64,000 bases of DNA from Rothia endophytica. Lineage in GTDB: Bacteria; Actinomycetota; Actinomycetes; Actinomycetales; Micrococcaceae. The position numbers and the translations under genes were made by a program. The notes beneath the pieces were generated by a model that saw nothing but the letters and a program-made list of their open reading frames with translations, had not been told where the DNA came from and made no database searches. How positions within the stretch are numbered: the stretch's first letter is position 1; each line of letters begins with the position of its first letter. Shown piece after piece: positions 8,558 to 16,875 of the stretch. Where the stretch lies: NCBI RefSeq assembly GCF_928381505.1, contig NZ_CAKMSJ010000004.1, positions 62,001 to 126,000 on the forward strand. The letters run 5' to 3'.

Positions 8558-9472
8558 ATGACCGATAACAAGCTCATCATTGGCACCGCCCCCGACTCCT
8601 GGGGTGTTTGGTTCCCCGAAGACGACGCACAGACCCCCTGGCAGCGTTTCCTGGACGAGGTCGCTGAGGCTGGCTACAAGTGGATTGAACTTGGCCCCTA
8701 CGGCTACCTACCCGCAGACCCCGAGACTCTCGCTAAAGAACTCAAGGAACGTGACCTTCAGGTATCAGCTGGTACCGTATTTACCGCATTCCACCGCGGC
8801 GTAGATCAGTGGGACGTCGCCTGGGAGCCCGCCCGCAAGGTTGCTGAACTGACTGCCGCTATGGGTGCTCAGCACATCGTCGTTATTCCTGCACTCTGGC
8901 GTGATGATAAGACCGGCGAAGCTCTTGAGTCTCGTGTGCTGAATGATAAGCAGTGGGATGATCTGGCAGCTGGCCATAACCGCCTGGGTGAAACCTTGCA
9001 GCGCGATTTCGGCTTGTTCCAGCAGTTCCACTCTCACGCTGATTCTCATGTTGAGACTATGGCTGATATTGAGAAGTTCCTGGCGGTTACTGACCCTAAG
9101 CTTGTCACCCTGTGTCTGGATACCGGCCACGCAGAATACGGTGGCGCTTCATCAGTAGAACTCATCGAAAAGTACCCCAATCGCATTGGCTACTTGCACC
9201 TCAAGCAGGTTGATCCTGAGCTTTTGGCCAAGGTTCGCGCTGAAGATATGACCTTCAAGGACGCTACCGCTGCAGGTGTTATGTGCGAGCCTCCCCACGG
9301 TTTGCCTGACCTTTCCAAGGTTATTGAGGCTGCAGAGAAGCTAGGTCGCCCCCTCTATGGCATCGTGGAGCAGGACATGTACCCCGTCAATAGCTTCGAT
9401 ACTCCGTTGCCCATTGCTAAGCGCACTAAGCAGTACCTGCTCGGTTGCGGCTCCCGCACCGTGATTTCCTAA
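8558..9472 (+). CDS. iolE: myo-Inosose-2 dehydratase
   Basis: Dehydrates 2-keto-myo-inositol to 3D-(3,5/4)-trihydroxycyclohexane-1,2-dione, the second step of the pathway. The 304-residue TIM barrel begins with the IolE signature IGTAPDSWGVWFP, followed by ELGPYGYLP. Metal ligands are expected in QQFHSHADSHVE (residues about 154-165), LCLDTGHAEYGG and the C-terminal GIVEQDMYP. AAAGAGC precedes the ATG. It heads a second rightward unit with iolG and has its own operator at 8473. Confidence 0.95.
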   Translation: MTDNKLIIGTAPDSWGVWFPEDDAQTPWQRFLDEVAEAGYKWIELGPYGYLPADPETLAKELKERDLQVSAGTVFTAFHRGVDQWDVAWEPARKVAELTAAMGAQHIVVIPALWRDDKTGEALESRVLNDKQWDDLAAGHNRLGETLQRDFGLFQQFHSHADSHVETMADIEKFLAVTDPKLVTLCLDTGHAEYGGASSVELIEKYPNRIGYLHLKQVDPELLAKVRAEDMTFKDATAAGVMCEPPHGLPDLSKVIEAAEKLGRPLYGIVEQDMYPVNSFDTPLPIAKRTKQYLLGCGSRTVIS

Positions 9473-9488
9473 CACCATAACCTTTTAT

Positions 9489-9514
9489 GCGGATGCCGCC
9501 ACCGCGGCGTCCGC
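9489..9514 (+). other. Hairpin between iolE and iolG
   Basis: GCGGATGCCGC and GCGGCGTCCGC form an 11-bp stem with one G-T pair and a four-base loop. No T-run follows, so it is more likely an RNA-stabilising or processing element than a full terminator. It lies in the 73-base gap between iolE and iolG. Confidence 0.4.
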
Positions 9515-9545
9515 GCTCTACCTACTCTCTAGAGGAGAACAACTC

Positions 9546-10520
9546 ATGGATAACGAACTTCGAATTGGTGTCGTTGGTGCAGGCCGCATGGGCTATGACC
9601 ACATCAAGCGCATCCACTCAACCATTAACAACGCAGCGGTATCTGCCGTCATCGACATTGATGAGGAGAAGGCAAAGCAGGCGGTTGAGGGTATCGAGGG
9701 TGCCCAGGTCTTTACTAATTTTGAAACTGCACTTGAAGCAGATGCGTTTGATGCAGTGCTAATCGCTACTCCAGGTTTCCTACATACCCCCGTGCTGTTG
9801 CCATCTATCAAGAAGGGGCTGCCTATCCTGTGTGAGAAGCCGCTGACCACCGATTCGGTGTCCTCCTGGGAAATCGTTCAGGCTGAGGTCGAGGCAGGTA
9901 AGCGACTGGTGCAAGTAGGTTTTATGCGCCGTTTTGATGCGGGCTACCAGCAGATCCGCTCTTTGGTGGAAGGCTGTGAGCACGGTGAGCTTCTGCAATT
10001 ATCTTGCGAGCATATCAACCCCGACGTGCCCGCCTCCTACACCGGCCGCAACCTCATTGACGACACCGTGGTGCACGAGTTTGACGGCATCCGCTTCCTA
10101 ACCGGTGAAGAAATCAAAAATGTGCAGGTACGCGCAGGTAAGAAGAGCAAGTACGCCTCAGCAGACTTGAACGACCCTGCTCAGGTGCTCATTGAAACTG
10201 AGGGTGGAATCCTGGTTACCGTCAATACCCACGTGGTTTCCCAGTACGGTTATGCTGTGACCACTAAGGGTATTTTCGAAGAAAAGCATGTATCTGTAGG
10301 TGAAGACCAGGTTTGTGAAAGTTTCGAGCCCCGTTTCGTTGATGCTTACGATGCCGAGGTCCAGGCTTGGGTAGACGCTTCACTGACTGGTACTCAGGTT
10401 GGCCCTTCAGCCTGGGACGGCTATGCAGCCGTAGCCTGCTGTGAAGCGGGTATTGAAGCCGAGGCCTCCGGCAAGATTGTTGAGGTTAGCCTCAACCAGA
10501 AGCCTGACCTGTACAAGTAG
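9546..10520 (+). CDS. iolG: Inositol 2-dehydrogenase
   Basis: Gfo/Idh/MocA-family NAD-dependent dehydrogenase oxidising myo-inositol to 2-keto-myo-inositol, the entry reaction. The 324 residues show an N-terminal Rossmann motif GVVGAGRMGYDH, the cofactor/catalytic LCEKPLTTD motif near residue 97 (Lys) and the catalytic DDTVVHEFD (Asp/His near residues 172-176). AGAGGAGAAC precedes the ATG. It is cotranscribed with iolE and ends at a strong terminator. Of the three Gfo/Idh/MocA genes in the window this one has the best case for IolG, from context and motif spacing. Confidence 0.9.
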   Translation: MDNELRIGVVGAGRMGYDHIKRIHSTINNAAVSAVIDIDEEKAKQAVEGIEGAQVFTNFETALEADAFDAVLIATPGFLHTPVLLPSIKKGLPILCEKPLTTDSVSSWEIVQAEVEAGKRLVQVGFMRRFDAGYQQIRSLVEGCEHGELLQLSCEHINPDVPASYTGRNLIDDTVVHEFDGIRFLTGEEIKNVQVRAGKKSKYASADLNDPAQVLIETEGGILVTVNTHVVSQYGYAVTTKGIFEEKHVSVGEDQVCESFEPRFVDAYDAEVQAWVDASLTGTQVGPSAWDGYAAVACCEAGIEAEASGKIVEVSLNQKPDLYK

Positions 10521-10579
10521 GTCACGAGTTGGGGTAAGAGCAGGCTTTAGTCTCCCCTGGCACCCATATCATAAGGGCA

Positions 10580-10609
10580 ACCACCGTCTACCGAGAGGTA
10601 GACGGTGGT
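10580..10609. terminator. Terminator after iolG
   Basis: A perfect 13-bp stem, ACCACCGTCTACC / GGTAGACGGTGGT, with loop GAGA is followed by CGTTCTT. It separates iolG from the convergent membrane-protein gene. Confidence 0.8.
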
Positions 10610-10614
10610 CGTTC

Positions 10615-11253
10615 TTAAGTGGAAAGGGGTTTGCTTTTAGTGTGTGGAGCAACCGCTAACTTGATAGCCAGAGCGAGGAATAGCGACATCGGGATAATTT
10701 CTCCGGCGGTTTCTGCCAGGGTAACCGCGTGGAGCGCAAGGTAAGAGAGACTGTCGTGAACAATGATGTGGAGCATGTCTACACCGACAGCGAATACTGC
10801 TAAGAGCGCCAGTATTCCTGCGAAGAACAAGGATTGTCTACGCTCCCAAGGTCCGGTTCTAATATGGCCAATCAACAAGACCAATAAAGCTACGGTGCCC
10901 AAGATAGCCCAAGCCAACAGCTCACCGAAGTCTTGAGGGCGCAGACCAAAGCCGCCTTCAAGCCCTAGTTTTACAACGAATACCTCTCCGACCTGCTCAT
11001 GTATCTGAAAGAGATCATCTACCTTAATCAACAGTAGAACAGCACCCCAGGCTGCCAGGAGCAAGCTGCGATAGCTGAAAGCTAAGGCTATCAGGAGGGC
11101 AGACGTAGCAAAAAGCTTGATATGCCCCCATACTTCAAGGTGCGAGCCGTCATGGTCGCCATTCCAGGAGACGGGGTTAAAGATTCTTAGTATTCTTCCC
11201 GCGCCATCAGCTCCAGCTATATGTGCCACATTAGCGGCTAAGAGCAGAATCAA
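10615..11253 (-). CDS. Multi-pass membrane protein of unknown function, probably the 3' part of a frameshifted gene
   Basis: This frame encodes 212 residues with about five or six hydrophobic segments and a cytoplasmic-looking tail. A DDLFQIHEQVGE stretch and a VDMLHIIVHDSLSYLALH stretch carry acidic and histidine residues that could bind metal. The only start is a weak TTG without a ribosome site, inside the preceding frame (11231-11428), which it overlaps by 23 bases. Removing one base near 11250 would join both frames into a single normal first transmembrane helix. No family could be named. Both parts lie between the iol units and have no evident link to inositol use. Confidence 0.55.
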   Translation of the reverse strand: MILLLAANVAHIAGADGAGRILRIFNPVSWNGDHDGSHLEVWGHIKLFATSALLIALAFSYRSLLLAAWGAVLLLIKVDDLFQIHEQVGEVFVVKLGLEGGFGLRPQDFGELLAWAILGTVALLVLLIGHIRTGPWERRQSLFFAGILALLAVFAVGVDMLHIIVHDSLSYLALHAVTLAETAGEIIPMSLFLALAIKLAVAPHTKSKPLST

Positions 11254-11428
11254 TTATGAGAAGAAGTAAGAGGGAGAGCTGAATGATGCTCTTCGACGAT
11301 ACCGCTACCGGAGCTTCGGGTGGAGGAGTAGGCACTACTGTATCTGTCCTTTGTTGGGCGGGGAAGCTGTCTCTGACGTATAACGAATGAGCTGTTGTTG
11401 AGGCGGAGTTTTTTTGTTTTCTCTTCAT
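11231..11428 (-). CDS. N-terminal part of a probable frameshifted membrane protein
   Basis: ATG 11428 has GAGGGAAG six bases upstream. The 65-residue product begins MKRKQKNSASTTAHS, has a Pro-rich linker (PTPPPEAP), and ends in a hydrophobic run IIQLSLLLLLIID that stops abruptly. The next frame continues with ILLLAANVAHIAG, so the two most likely form one protein interrupted by a single-base insertion near 11250. Alternatives are translational coupling or a sequencing error. Confidence 0.5.
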   Translation of the reverse strand: MKRKQKNSASTTAHSLYVRDSFPAQQRTDTVVPTPPPEAPVAVSSKSIIQLSLLLLLIIDSALSR

Positions 11429-11560
11429 CAACTTCCCTCGTCCCATTGATTCTAGTTGAATTTGAGGGGTTTGAGGCGGGGAAGGGCGGGAAAATGGTGC
11501 ATGTCATCGAAAGTAGGGGCACATTGGAAACTATTTCTAGGGAAAACAAAAAATGAAAAA

Positions 11561-11618
11561 ATAACCCGTTTTCTGGACGGAGACCCTCGAGAGGGTTGCC
11601 CGGCAGAAAACGGGTTAT
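11561..11618 (-). terminator. Terminator of the iolH-iolT unit
   Basis: A long stem (ATAACCCGTTTTCTG / CAGAAAACGGGTTAT, 15 perfect pairs) encloses a small inner hairpin and is followed on the minus strand by a T-run (11556-11560). Confidence 0.85.
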
Positions 11619-11672
11619 GAGGGTTGCGGAATCTAACCCCGGAGTATTGATAAGAAGGTAACCGGAGCGGTC

Positions 11673-13118
11673 TTATTTCTTGGGTTCTACAATATAAATC
11701 GCGCCAGTGGTAACACCGACTTCAACCTCTTCAAGGCTCTTACCGCGGGTTTCGGGGAGGAACTTAATCATGACCAGTACGGCAACCGCGTTAATAGCGG
11801 CAAAGCCGAAGAAGGTGTTGTTTAGACCTACTGCTTCAAGTGCTACGGGGAAAACGTATGCAACTATGGCGTTCACGGTCCAGAGGCAGAAGACTGCAAA
11901 GCCCATACCGAAAGCGCGAATTTGTTGGGGGAAAATCTCGGAGAGAAGTACCCAAGTTGCGACGTTCAGGAACGTTTGCATGGAACCTACGAACCCAACA
12001 ATGAGAACCAGTAGAACCCAAGGGCGGATTGCAGCGTCCTCGGGTAGCCAGAAGGCAGAGGAGCCGATGAGCAGGTGGAAGATAGTTACCAGAGAGTAGC
12101 CGGTAATGACCGTGGTTCGACGGTTAATCTTTTCCATCATCCACAGTGCAATGAATGCACCGATAACTGCAATGACACCGGGGGCGATATTGGCAATAAG
12201 TGCTGCATTCGCGGCAAAGCCGGCCTCTTCAAGAACGATTGAACCGTAATACATAATCGAGTTGATACCGGTGAGCTGCTGGAATACAGCGAGGGCGACG
12301 CCCACAAAGAGGATACGAACAATCCACTTGTCTTTCAGCATGGAAGAGACGGAGGGGGAAACCAGGGTTTCCTCTGAAGCCAGGGTGCGCTCGATGTCAC
12401 GAACTTCGGCTGCTGCGCGCTCTTCTGAGCGGATGGTAGCAAGGATAGCGAAGGCTTCTTCTTTACGACCCTTGGTGAGCAACCAGCGGGGGGATTCAGG
12501 CATACGGAGCATACCGATGAAGAGGAAGATTGCCGGGATGGCGCAGACCGCGAGCATGACACGCCAGATGTGGTCATGATGGCCCCAGACGTTACCCAGG
12601 ATCGCATTGACGACGAAGGCAGCAAGCTGGCCAACCACGATCATCATTTCGTTACGACCTGAGAGCGAACCGCGGATTTCGTAGGGTGCTAGTTCGGCAA
12701 GGAAGACAGGTACCACGGTGGAGGCACCGCCCACGGCAAGTCCGAGGAGTACGCGACCGATGATGAGGATGCCCAGCCCCGGTGCGATAGCGCAGGCAAT
12801 TGAGCCAAAGAAGAAGAGCGCTGCGAGGAAGAGGATGGTGACGCGACGACCCATAGCGTCTGCCATCTTGCCGATAGTAAGCGCACCAAATGCTGCACCA
12901 GCCAGGAGTGATGAGGTGACTACACCGATATGGCTAGAATCTAGCCCAAGTTCGGCGCTCATTGGTTGGATTGCTCCGTTAATGACACCGGTGTCATAGC
13001 CGAAGAGCAGGCCGCCAAGGGTCGCTACGGTTGCGACCTGTCCGAGACGGCGGGAGTGGGGACCTTTGGTCAGCGGCGGCAGATTTGCCTCAGCTGCGCT
13101 GGGTGTGTGAGAAGACAT
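11673..13118 (-). CDS. iolT: myo-Inositol transporter, MFS sugar porter family
   Basis: Full-length (481-residue) sugar porter with 12 predicted membrane segments. Motifs visible are GGLLFGYDTGVINGA in TM1, DAMGRR after TM2, PESPRWLL after TM6, QQLTGINSIMYYG in TM7 and the C-terminal PETRGKSLEE. Inner membrane, probably a proton symporter. It lies 27 bases downstream of iolH in a leftward unit whose promoter carries a perfect GntR-type operator, which supports inositol as the substrate. GAGGAACATCTT precedes the ATG. The symbol is assigned from family plus context. Confidence 0.85.
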   Translation of the reverse strand: MSSHTPSAAEANLPPLTKGPHSRRLGQVATVATLGGLLFGYDTGVINGAIQPMSAELGLDSSHIGVVTSSLLAGAAFGALTIGKMADAMGRRVTILFLAALFFFGSIACAIAPGLGILIIGRVLLGLAVGGASTVVPVFLAELAPYEIRGSLSGRNEMMIVVGQLAAFVVNAILGNVWGHHDHIWRVMLAVCAIPAIFLFIGMLRMPESPRWLLTKGRKEEAFAILATIRSEERAAAEVRDIERTLASEETLVSPSVSSMLKDKWIVRILFVGVALAVFQQLTGINSIMYYGSIVLEEAGFAANAALIANIAPGVIAVIGAFIALWMMEKINRRTTVITGYSLVTIFHLLIGSSAFWLPEDAAIRPWVLLVLIVGFVGSMQTFLNVATWVLLSEIFPQQIRAFGMGFAVFCLWTVNAIVAYVFPVALEAVGLNNTFFGFAAINAVAVLVMIKFLPETRGKSLEEVEVGVTTGAIYIVEPKK

Positions 13119-13145
13119 AAGATGTTCCTCTTTCTGACAGGCGGC

Positions 13146-14027
13146 TTACTTGCCGCTGCGTGCGCGCTCAGTGAGTTCACGCATGGTTTGTGACTGATAC
13201 TTGGAAACTTCTACGGCATTCTCGTTCTCTGCAAATACGGAGGATGCCATCACGGTATTGGGGTCGTCCAGGAAGCCGATTTCGGCTAGCCCGTTGAAGA
13301 ACTCATCCCAGTTGACATCACCGTCACCAATCTTGAGGTGCTGGTGCACGCGAACGGGGTTGCCGGGAGGGTTGGTGATGTAGCGAAGCCCGTGGGAAGC
13401 GTGGTGGTTCATGGTGTCAGAGACATGGACGATGCGGATGCGGTCGCCTGCTTCTCGCATGATCTCCAGGGGCTCTTCCTGCATATGGAAGGTGTGGGAG
13501 GCTACGTAGACCATACCCAGGTTCTTAGAGTTAACGCCGCGGATAACGCGCCAGGCTTCAAGACCATTCTCTACAAAGTCATCGGGGTGCGGGTCAATTG
13601 CAACGTGCAGACCTTCACGCTCAATAATGGGCAGGAGCTCTTCCATAGTGCGGTAGAAGGCGCGCTCTGATTCTTCTGCAAGTTCTGGGCGGCCCGAGAA
13701 CTCGGTGCCGATCTGCTGAACACCCAGGTCTACTGCAATCTGCAGAACTCGCTTACCGTAGCGAACCGCTGCTTCGCGGGCGTCGGGGTCAGGGGAGGAC
13801 CACCGTAGGACGGGAAGGAGGGAAGCGATTTCTACTTCAGCATCTTTTGCTGCCCGGGCAAGTTTCTGAACAAGATCATCATCTGCCTTTGGGTGGTTGT
13901 AGAAGGGGATGAAGTCCTTGTGAGGGGTCATCTGTAGGTAGTCGAAGCCCATATCTTTAGCGATCTTGGGGAACTCCAGCAGTGAGTGGCTGTGGTGGAA
14001 GGGGGTAGGGTCCAGTGCAATTTTCAA
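13146..14027 (-). CDS. iolH: IolH-family sugar phosphate isomerase/epimerase
   Basis: A 293-residue TIM barrel of the IolH group; IolH proteins sit in many iol operons, but their reaction is poorly defined. It begins MKIALDPTPFHHSHS. Probable metal ligands lie in VAIDPHPDDF, the ASHTFHMQEE segment, and IRIVHVSDTMNHH. The start chosen is TTG 14027 with AAGGAG five bases upstream; a TTG seven codons earlier lacks a ribosome site and would place that AAGGAG inside the coding region. It is first in the leftward unit with iolT and follows a promoter containing the operator at 14115. Confidence 0.85.
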   Translation of the reverse strand: MKIALDPTPFHHSHSLLEFPKIAKDMGFDYLQMTPHKDFIPFYNHPKADDDLVQKLARAAKDAEVEIASLLPVLRWSSPDPDAREAAVRYGKRVLQIAVDLGVQQIGTEFSGRPELAEESERAFYRTMEELLPIIEREGLHVAIDPHPDDFVENGLEAWRVIRGVNSKNLGMVYVASHTFHMQEEPLEIMREAGDRIRIVHVSDTMNHHASHGLRYITNPPGNPVRVHQHLKIGDGDVNWDEFFNGLAEIGFLDDPNTVMASSVFAENENAVEVSKYQSQTMRELTERARSGK

Positions 14028-14106
14028 TGAGACTCCTTGTGTCTTCAATGACAGTTAGTGGAGGGTAGGTCTCGGTATAACCTGCGTAACATCTGTGTCA
14101 CAACAC

Positions 14107-14135
14107 ACTATACTTATGTCCTAACATATTGACAA
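14107..14135 (-). promoter_or_regulatory. iolH-iolT promoter with operator in the spacer
   Basis: Reading leftward: -35 TTGTCA (14135-14130), 17-base spacer, -10 TATAGT (14112-14107). The perfect inverted repeat TATGT-N4-ACATA (14115-14128) fills the spacer, so a bound repressor would exclude RNA polymerase. The central TGTCCTAACA resembles the motif I recall for Corynebacterium IolR. Confidence 0.75.
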
Positions 14136-14261
14136 TACTACTAGCGTGGGTTGTCAAATTATTTTTACAGTGGCCTGCCAGCTTTTAGTTGAAGGGCGCA
14201 GATCTTTAGTTTTGTGGGTTGGGGTAAGCCGAAAATGCCTCTTTACGCAGGGCATGCAAAA

Positions 14262-14287
14262 GCGCCTGCGATAGTCATCGCAGGCGC
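14262..14287 (-). terminator. Terminator after the Gfo/Idh/MocA gene at 14324
   Basis: A perfect 11-bp stem GCGCCTGCGAT / ATCGCAGGCGC has loop AGTC and is followed on the minus strand by TTTTGC. It insulates the LacI-linked gene from the iolH promoter. Confidence 0.8.
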
Positions 14288-14323
14288 CTCTGGTAGGGGT
14301 GCCTTTCAGGCAACCGTTTCCCT

Positions 14324-15511
14324 CTAGTTTAGATGAATCTCTGCCCCGTTCTTATCTGCAGACTCTGCAATCGCCGCAATGACCTGCAGGGTGTGAAGGC
14401 CGTCGGCAAAGGTGGCGCAGGGCTCCAGGTGCCCGGTGATGCCGGCAACCTGTTCAAGGAAGGCACGAGCCTGGAAGGCAAAGTTCTGGCTGTAGTTATA
14501 ACCCACGCCGGGGGCGTCCATTGCCAGCGAGCTGGCGTAGTTAGGGGTGTGGTTATTGATGACTACGGTGCGAGGGCCAGCTGTATCAGCAGGTGTCGCA
14601 GCATCATTGTATATGTACTCTGCCGGGCGCAGTACGTCCCAAGCAGCTTGCGCTTGCGGGCCGTAAACGTGGTAGGTCTGCCCATTGGGATTACCGTAGG
14701 CAACCCGGGAAATGGTGTAGGTGCCCACTGCCCCGTTTTCAAAGATGCAAGTGAAGGTTGCGGTGTCTTCGTTGCCTACTTCTTCAGTTTCCTCTGACAG
14801 TTCCACCTTCCCGTGGCCCACAACAGCACCGGCGGGCAGGTGGCGGGTGGTGATGGTGTTGGAGAGGTAGGCGCCGCGTACCGAGACCACTTTGCCATTG
14901 AGCTGTTCTCCGGTGTCAATGGTGTGGGAACCCAGATCGCCCAGGGCGCCGGAGCCTGGGCCGCCGCGGTAGCGCCAGGTCATGGGAGCCTCCGCATCTG
15001 AACCATAGTCACACAGGTAGTTAGAAATGAAACCTGCTACCGGGCCAAAATCCCCATTATCAATCTTTGCCTTGATGGCATTGAGCGCTGGGGTGCGGCG
15101 TACGGTGTAGCCAACGGCGGTAATCAGCTGTTCACCGTATTGCTTTTCAAGTTCAACCATTGCCTCTGCATCCTCGATGGTGCCGGCTAGGGGCTTTTCG
15201 CAGAGAACATGCTTACCTGCTTCCAGTAGGCCCTTAGCAATGGGGAGGTGGAGGGCATTACCGACCACGATGGATACGGCGTCGATATCTGGGTCATTAG
15301 CAACTTCGGTCCAGTCTGCGTAGACCTTTTCGTAGCCGTAACGAGCGGCAACTTCTTGTGCAAGTGGAAGGTTTGGGTCGGCGATTGCGGCGAGGCGTAC
15401 CTTGGGTAGGTCGGAGTTGTGGATTGCGCTTGCCATGCGGTAGCCAAAGGCGTGACCCTGACCTGCCATTCCGGCGCCGATAACTGCTACTGAGATTTCC
15501 TTGGGTGACAC
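14324..15511 (-). CDS. Gfo/Idh/MocA family oxidoreductase
   Basis: An NAD(P)-dependent dehydrogenase of 395 residues with a Rossmann motif AVIGAGMAGQGHAFGYRMA, the LCEKPLAGT motif (Lys near 106) and the catalytic-domain segment GALGDLGSHTIDTGEQL carrying the expected Asp and His. It is longer than IolG. The GSGALGDLGSHTID arrangement occurs in the family members that act on keto- or glyco-sugars and on inositol isomers such as scyllo-inositol. CCAGGAGTTCCC precedes the ATG. A perfect LacI-type palindrome lies 92 bases upstream, so it is probably under the regulator at 15679. The substrate is unknown. Confidence 0.8.
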   Translation of the reverse strand: MSPKEISVAVIGAGMAGQGHAFGYRMASAIHNSDLPKVRLAAIADPNLPLAQEVAARYGYEKVYADWTEVANDPDIDAVSIVVGNALHLPIAKGLLEAGKHVLCEKPLAGTIEDAEAMVELEKQYGEQLITAVGYTVRRTPALNAIKAKIDNGDFGPVAGFISNYLCDYGSDAEAPMTWRYRGGPGSGALGDLGSHTIDTGEQLNGKVVSVRGAYLSNTITTRHLPAGAVVGHGKVELSEETEEVGNEDTATFTCIFENGAVGTYTISRVAYGNPNGQTYHVYGPQAQAAWDVLRPAEYIYNDAATPADTAGPRTVVINNHTPNYASSLAMDAPGVGYNYSQNFAFQARAFLEQVAGITGHLEPCATFADGLHTLQVIAAIAESADKNGAEIHLN

Positions 15512-15602
15512 GGGAACTCCTGGTGATTTTGCCCGCTAGGTATGCGGGGGAGTTGGATGCCCCATTGGGGCAATTTGTAAGAACAAACCCATCTTTGCAT
15601 AT

Positions 15603-15616
15603 TTGAACCGGTTCAA
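15603..15616. promoter_or_regulatory. Putative LacI-type operator upstream of the oxidoreductase
   Basis: TTGAACCGGTTCAA is a perfect palindrome (16 bp with one flanking pair) centred on CG. It lies between the LacI gene and the Gfo/Idh/MocA gene and is the best-conserved of three related sites. Confidence 0.7.
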
Positions 15617-15678
15617 AAAGTGATAATGCAGAAAAAAATCTAAAAAAGATAGTGGAGGTCACATTTTTGTGGAGGTGA

Positions 15679-16707
15679 TTAGGTGCCAGCTCCCAGTGTG
15701 GAAGTGCGTGCCATGAGTCGGGGTGCTACCTCGAGGAGCTCTACCCGAGTAGCTCCCTGGGCGATGCCTTCCATAGCAGCAAATGCCGCGAGTTCCCCGA
15801 TTTTTGCCTTATCTGGGTCTACTGACGTGAGTGAAATTCGCGGAATCCCAGCCAGCTGAATGTTGTCAAAACCTGCTACTGCCAGATCCTCGGGAACTTT
15901 TACGCCAGCTTCTTCGGCTGCCCGGATGAGTCCCAGTGCTGAAAGGTCATTAACCGCAATGACGGCAGTGGGGCGGGGCTCTACCTCCAGGAGGGCCTTC
16001 CCTGCCTGGTAGCCACCTGCTTCGGTATAGTCCCCAGTGAGGACGGTGGGCTTCAAGCCGCGCGTTGCCAGCAGGTTCTCGTAGGCCTCCTGCCGTTCCT
16101 TTGTGACCGCACCGGAACTGCCCGCTGCAAAAGCGATGGATTGGTGGCCGAGGTCGGTGAGGTGGTCAATCAGGAGTTCCATGCCCGCCATGTCGTCGGC
16201 TCGTACGCAGGTATGGTGGGAGCTTGCGGCGGCTGCTGCGCTCGCGTAGATAATGGGGATCCCTGCGGGTAACTCTTTTTCCTGATTGGCTGTGCCCACC
16301 ACTATCAGAGCTTTGGGGCGTAGGCTCTGGAGCATATGGAGCACTTGGGGGTCTAGGGTGCCGTAGGGGCGCCCCGGCTGGTCGCTGGATTCCTCACTGC
16401 CGCTCATCATCAGCCCAAACTCACCGTGTTGCGCCAGGGTTCGGCGCACAGCATTAGCAATCTCAATGAAGATAGGGTTATGTAAGTCGAGCACTAGAAT
16501 CCCTACAAAGGGTGAGCTTTGGGACGTTAGTGTTTGTGCCACAAAACTGGGGGAGTAGTTCAGTTTGTCAGCCGCCGTACGGATACGCTTGAGGCGCTCA
16601 TCGCTGACCTTGCTGGGGTCTTTAAAGGCAAGAGAAACCAAGGACTTTGATACACCGGCTTCTGTGGCGACGTTCATGATGGTGGCACGTTTTGGGGGAG
16701 TGGGCAT
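15679..16707 (-). CDS. LacI family transcriptional regulator
   Basis: A 342-residue LacI/GalR-type regulator. The N-terminal helix-turn-helix reads TIMNVATEAGVSKSLVSLAFKD (residues about 9-30), followed by the hinge YSPSFVAQTL and a periplasmic-binding-protein-like effector domain (VGILVLDLHNPIF; AVIAVNDLSALGLI; VAGFDN). Probably a repressor released by a sugar or cyclitol. Related CG-centred palindromes occur upstream of its own gene, of the oxidoreductase at 14324 and of the isomerase at 1557. It is divergent from the oxidoreductase at 16876. Confidence 0.9.
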   Translation of the reverse strand: MPTPPKRATIMNVATEAGVSKSLVSLAFKDPSKVSDERLKRIRTAADKLNYSPSFVAQTLTSQSSPFVGILVLDLHNPIFIEIANAVRRTLAQHGEFGLMMSGSEESSDQPGRPYGTLDPQVLHMLQSLRPKALIVVGTANQEKELPAGIPIIYASAAAAASSHHTCVRADDMAGMELLIDHLTDLGHQSIAFAAGSSGAVTKERQEAYENLLATRGLKPTVLTGDYTEAGGYQAGKALLEVEPRPTAVIAVNDLSALGLIRAAEEAGVKVPEDLAVAGFDNIQLAGIPRISLTSVDPDKAKIGELAAFAAMEGIAQGATRVELLEVAPRLMARTSTLGAGT

Positions 16708-16758
16708 GGGTATATTTTCGCACAGGTCCTGTTTGGGTCAGTGTTTCTACCTTAATGT

Positions 16759-16772
16759 TTGGAACGCTCCAA
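16759..16772. promoter_or_regulatory. Putative LacI-type operator in the divergent promoter region
   Basis: TTGGAACGCTCCAA is a near-perfect CG-centred palindrome between the LacI gene and the divergent Gfo/Idh/MocA gene at 16876. Binding there could control both. Confidence 0.65.
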
Positions 16773-16875
16773 AATATTGGTGGGGTGGGGTATAGTTCTG
16801 GGGAAAGACACCTTCTTTCTGTAGACCTGCGTACTGTCTGTGTCGTTTTTATCAGTACCTCTACAGGAGACCACT

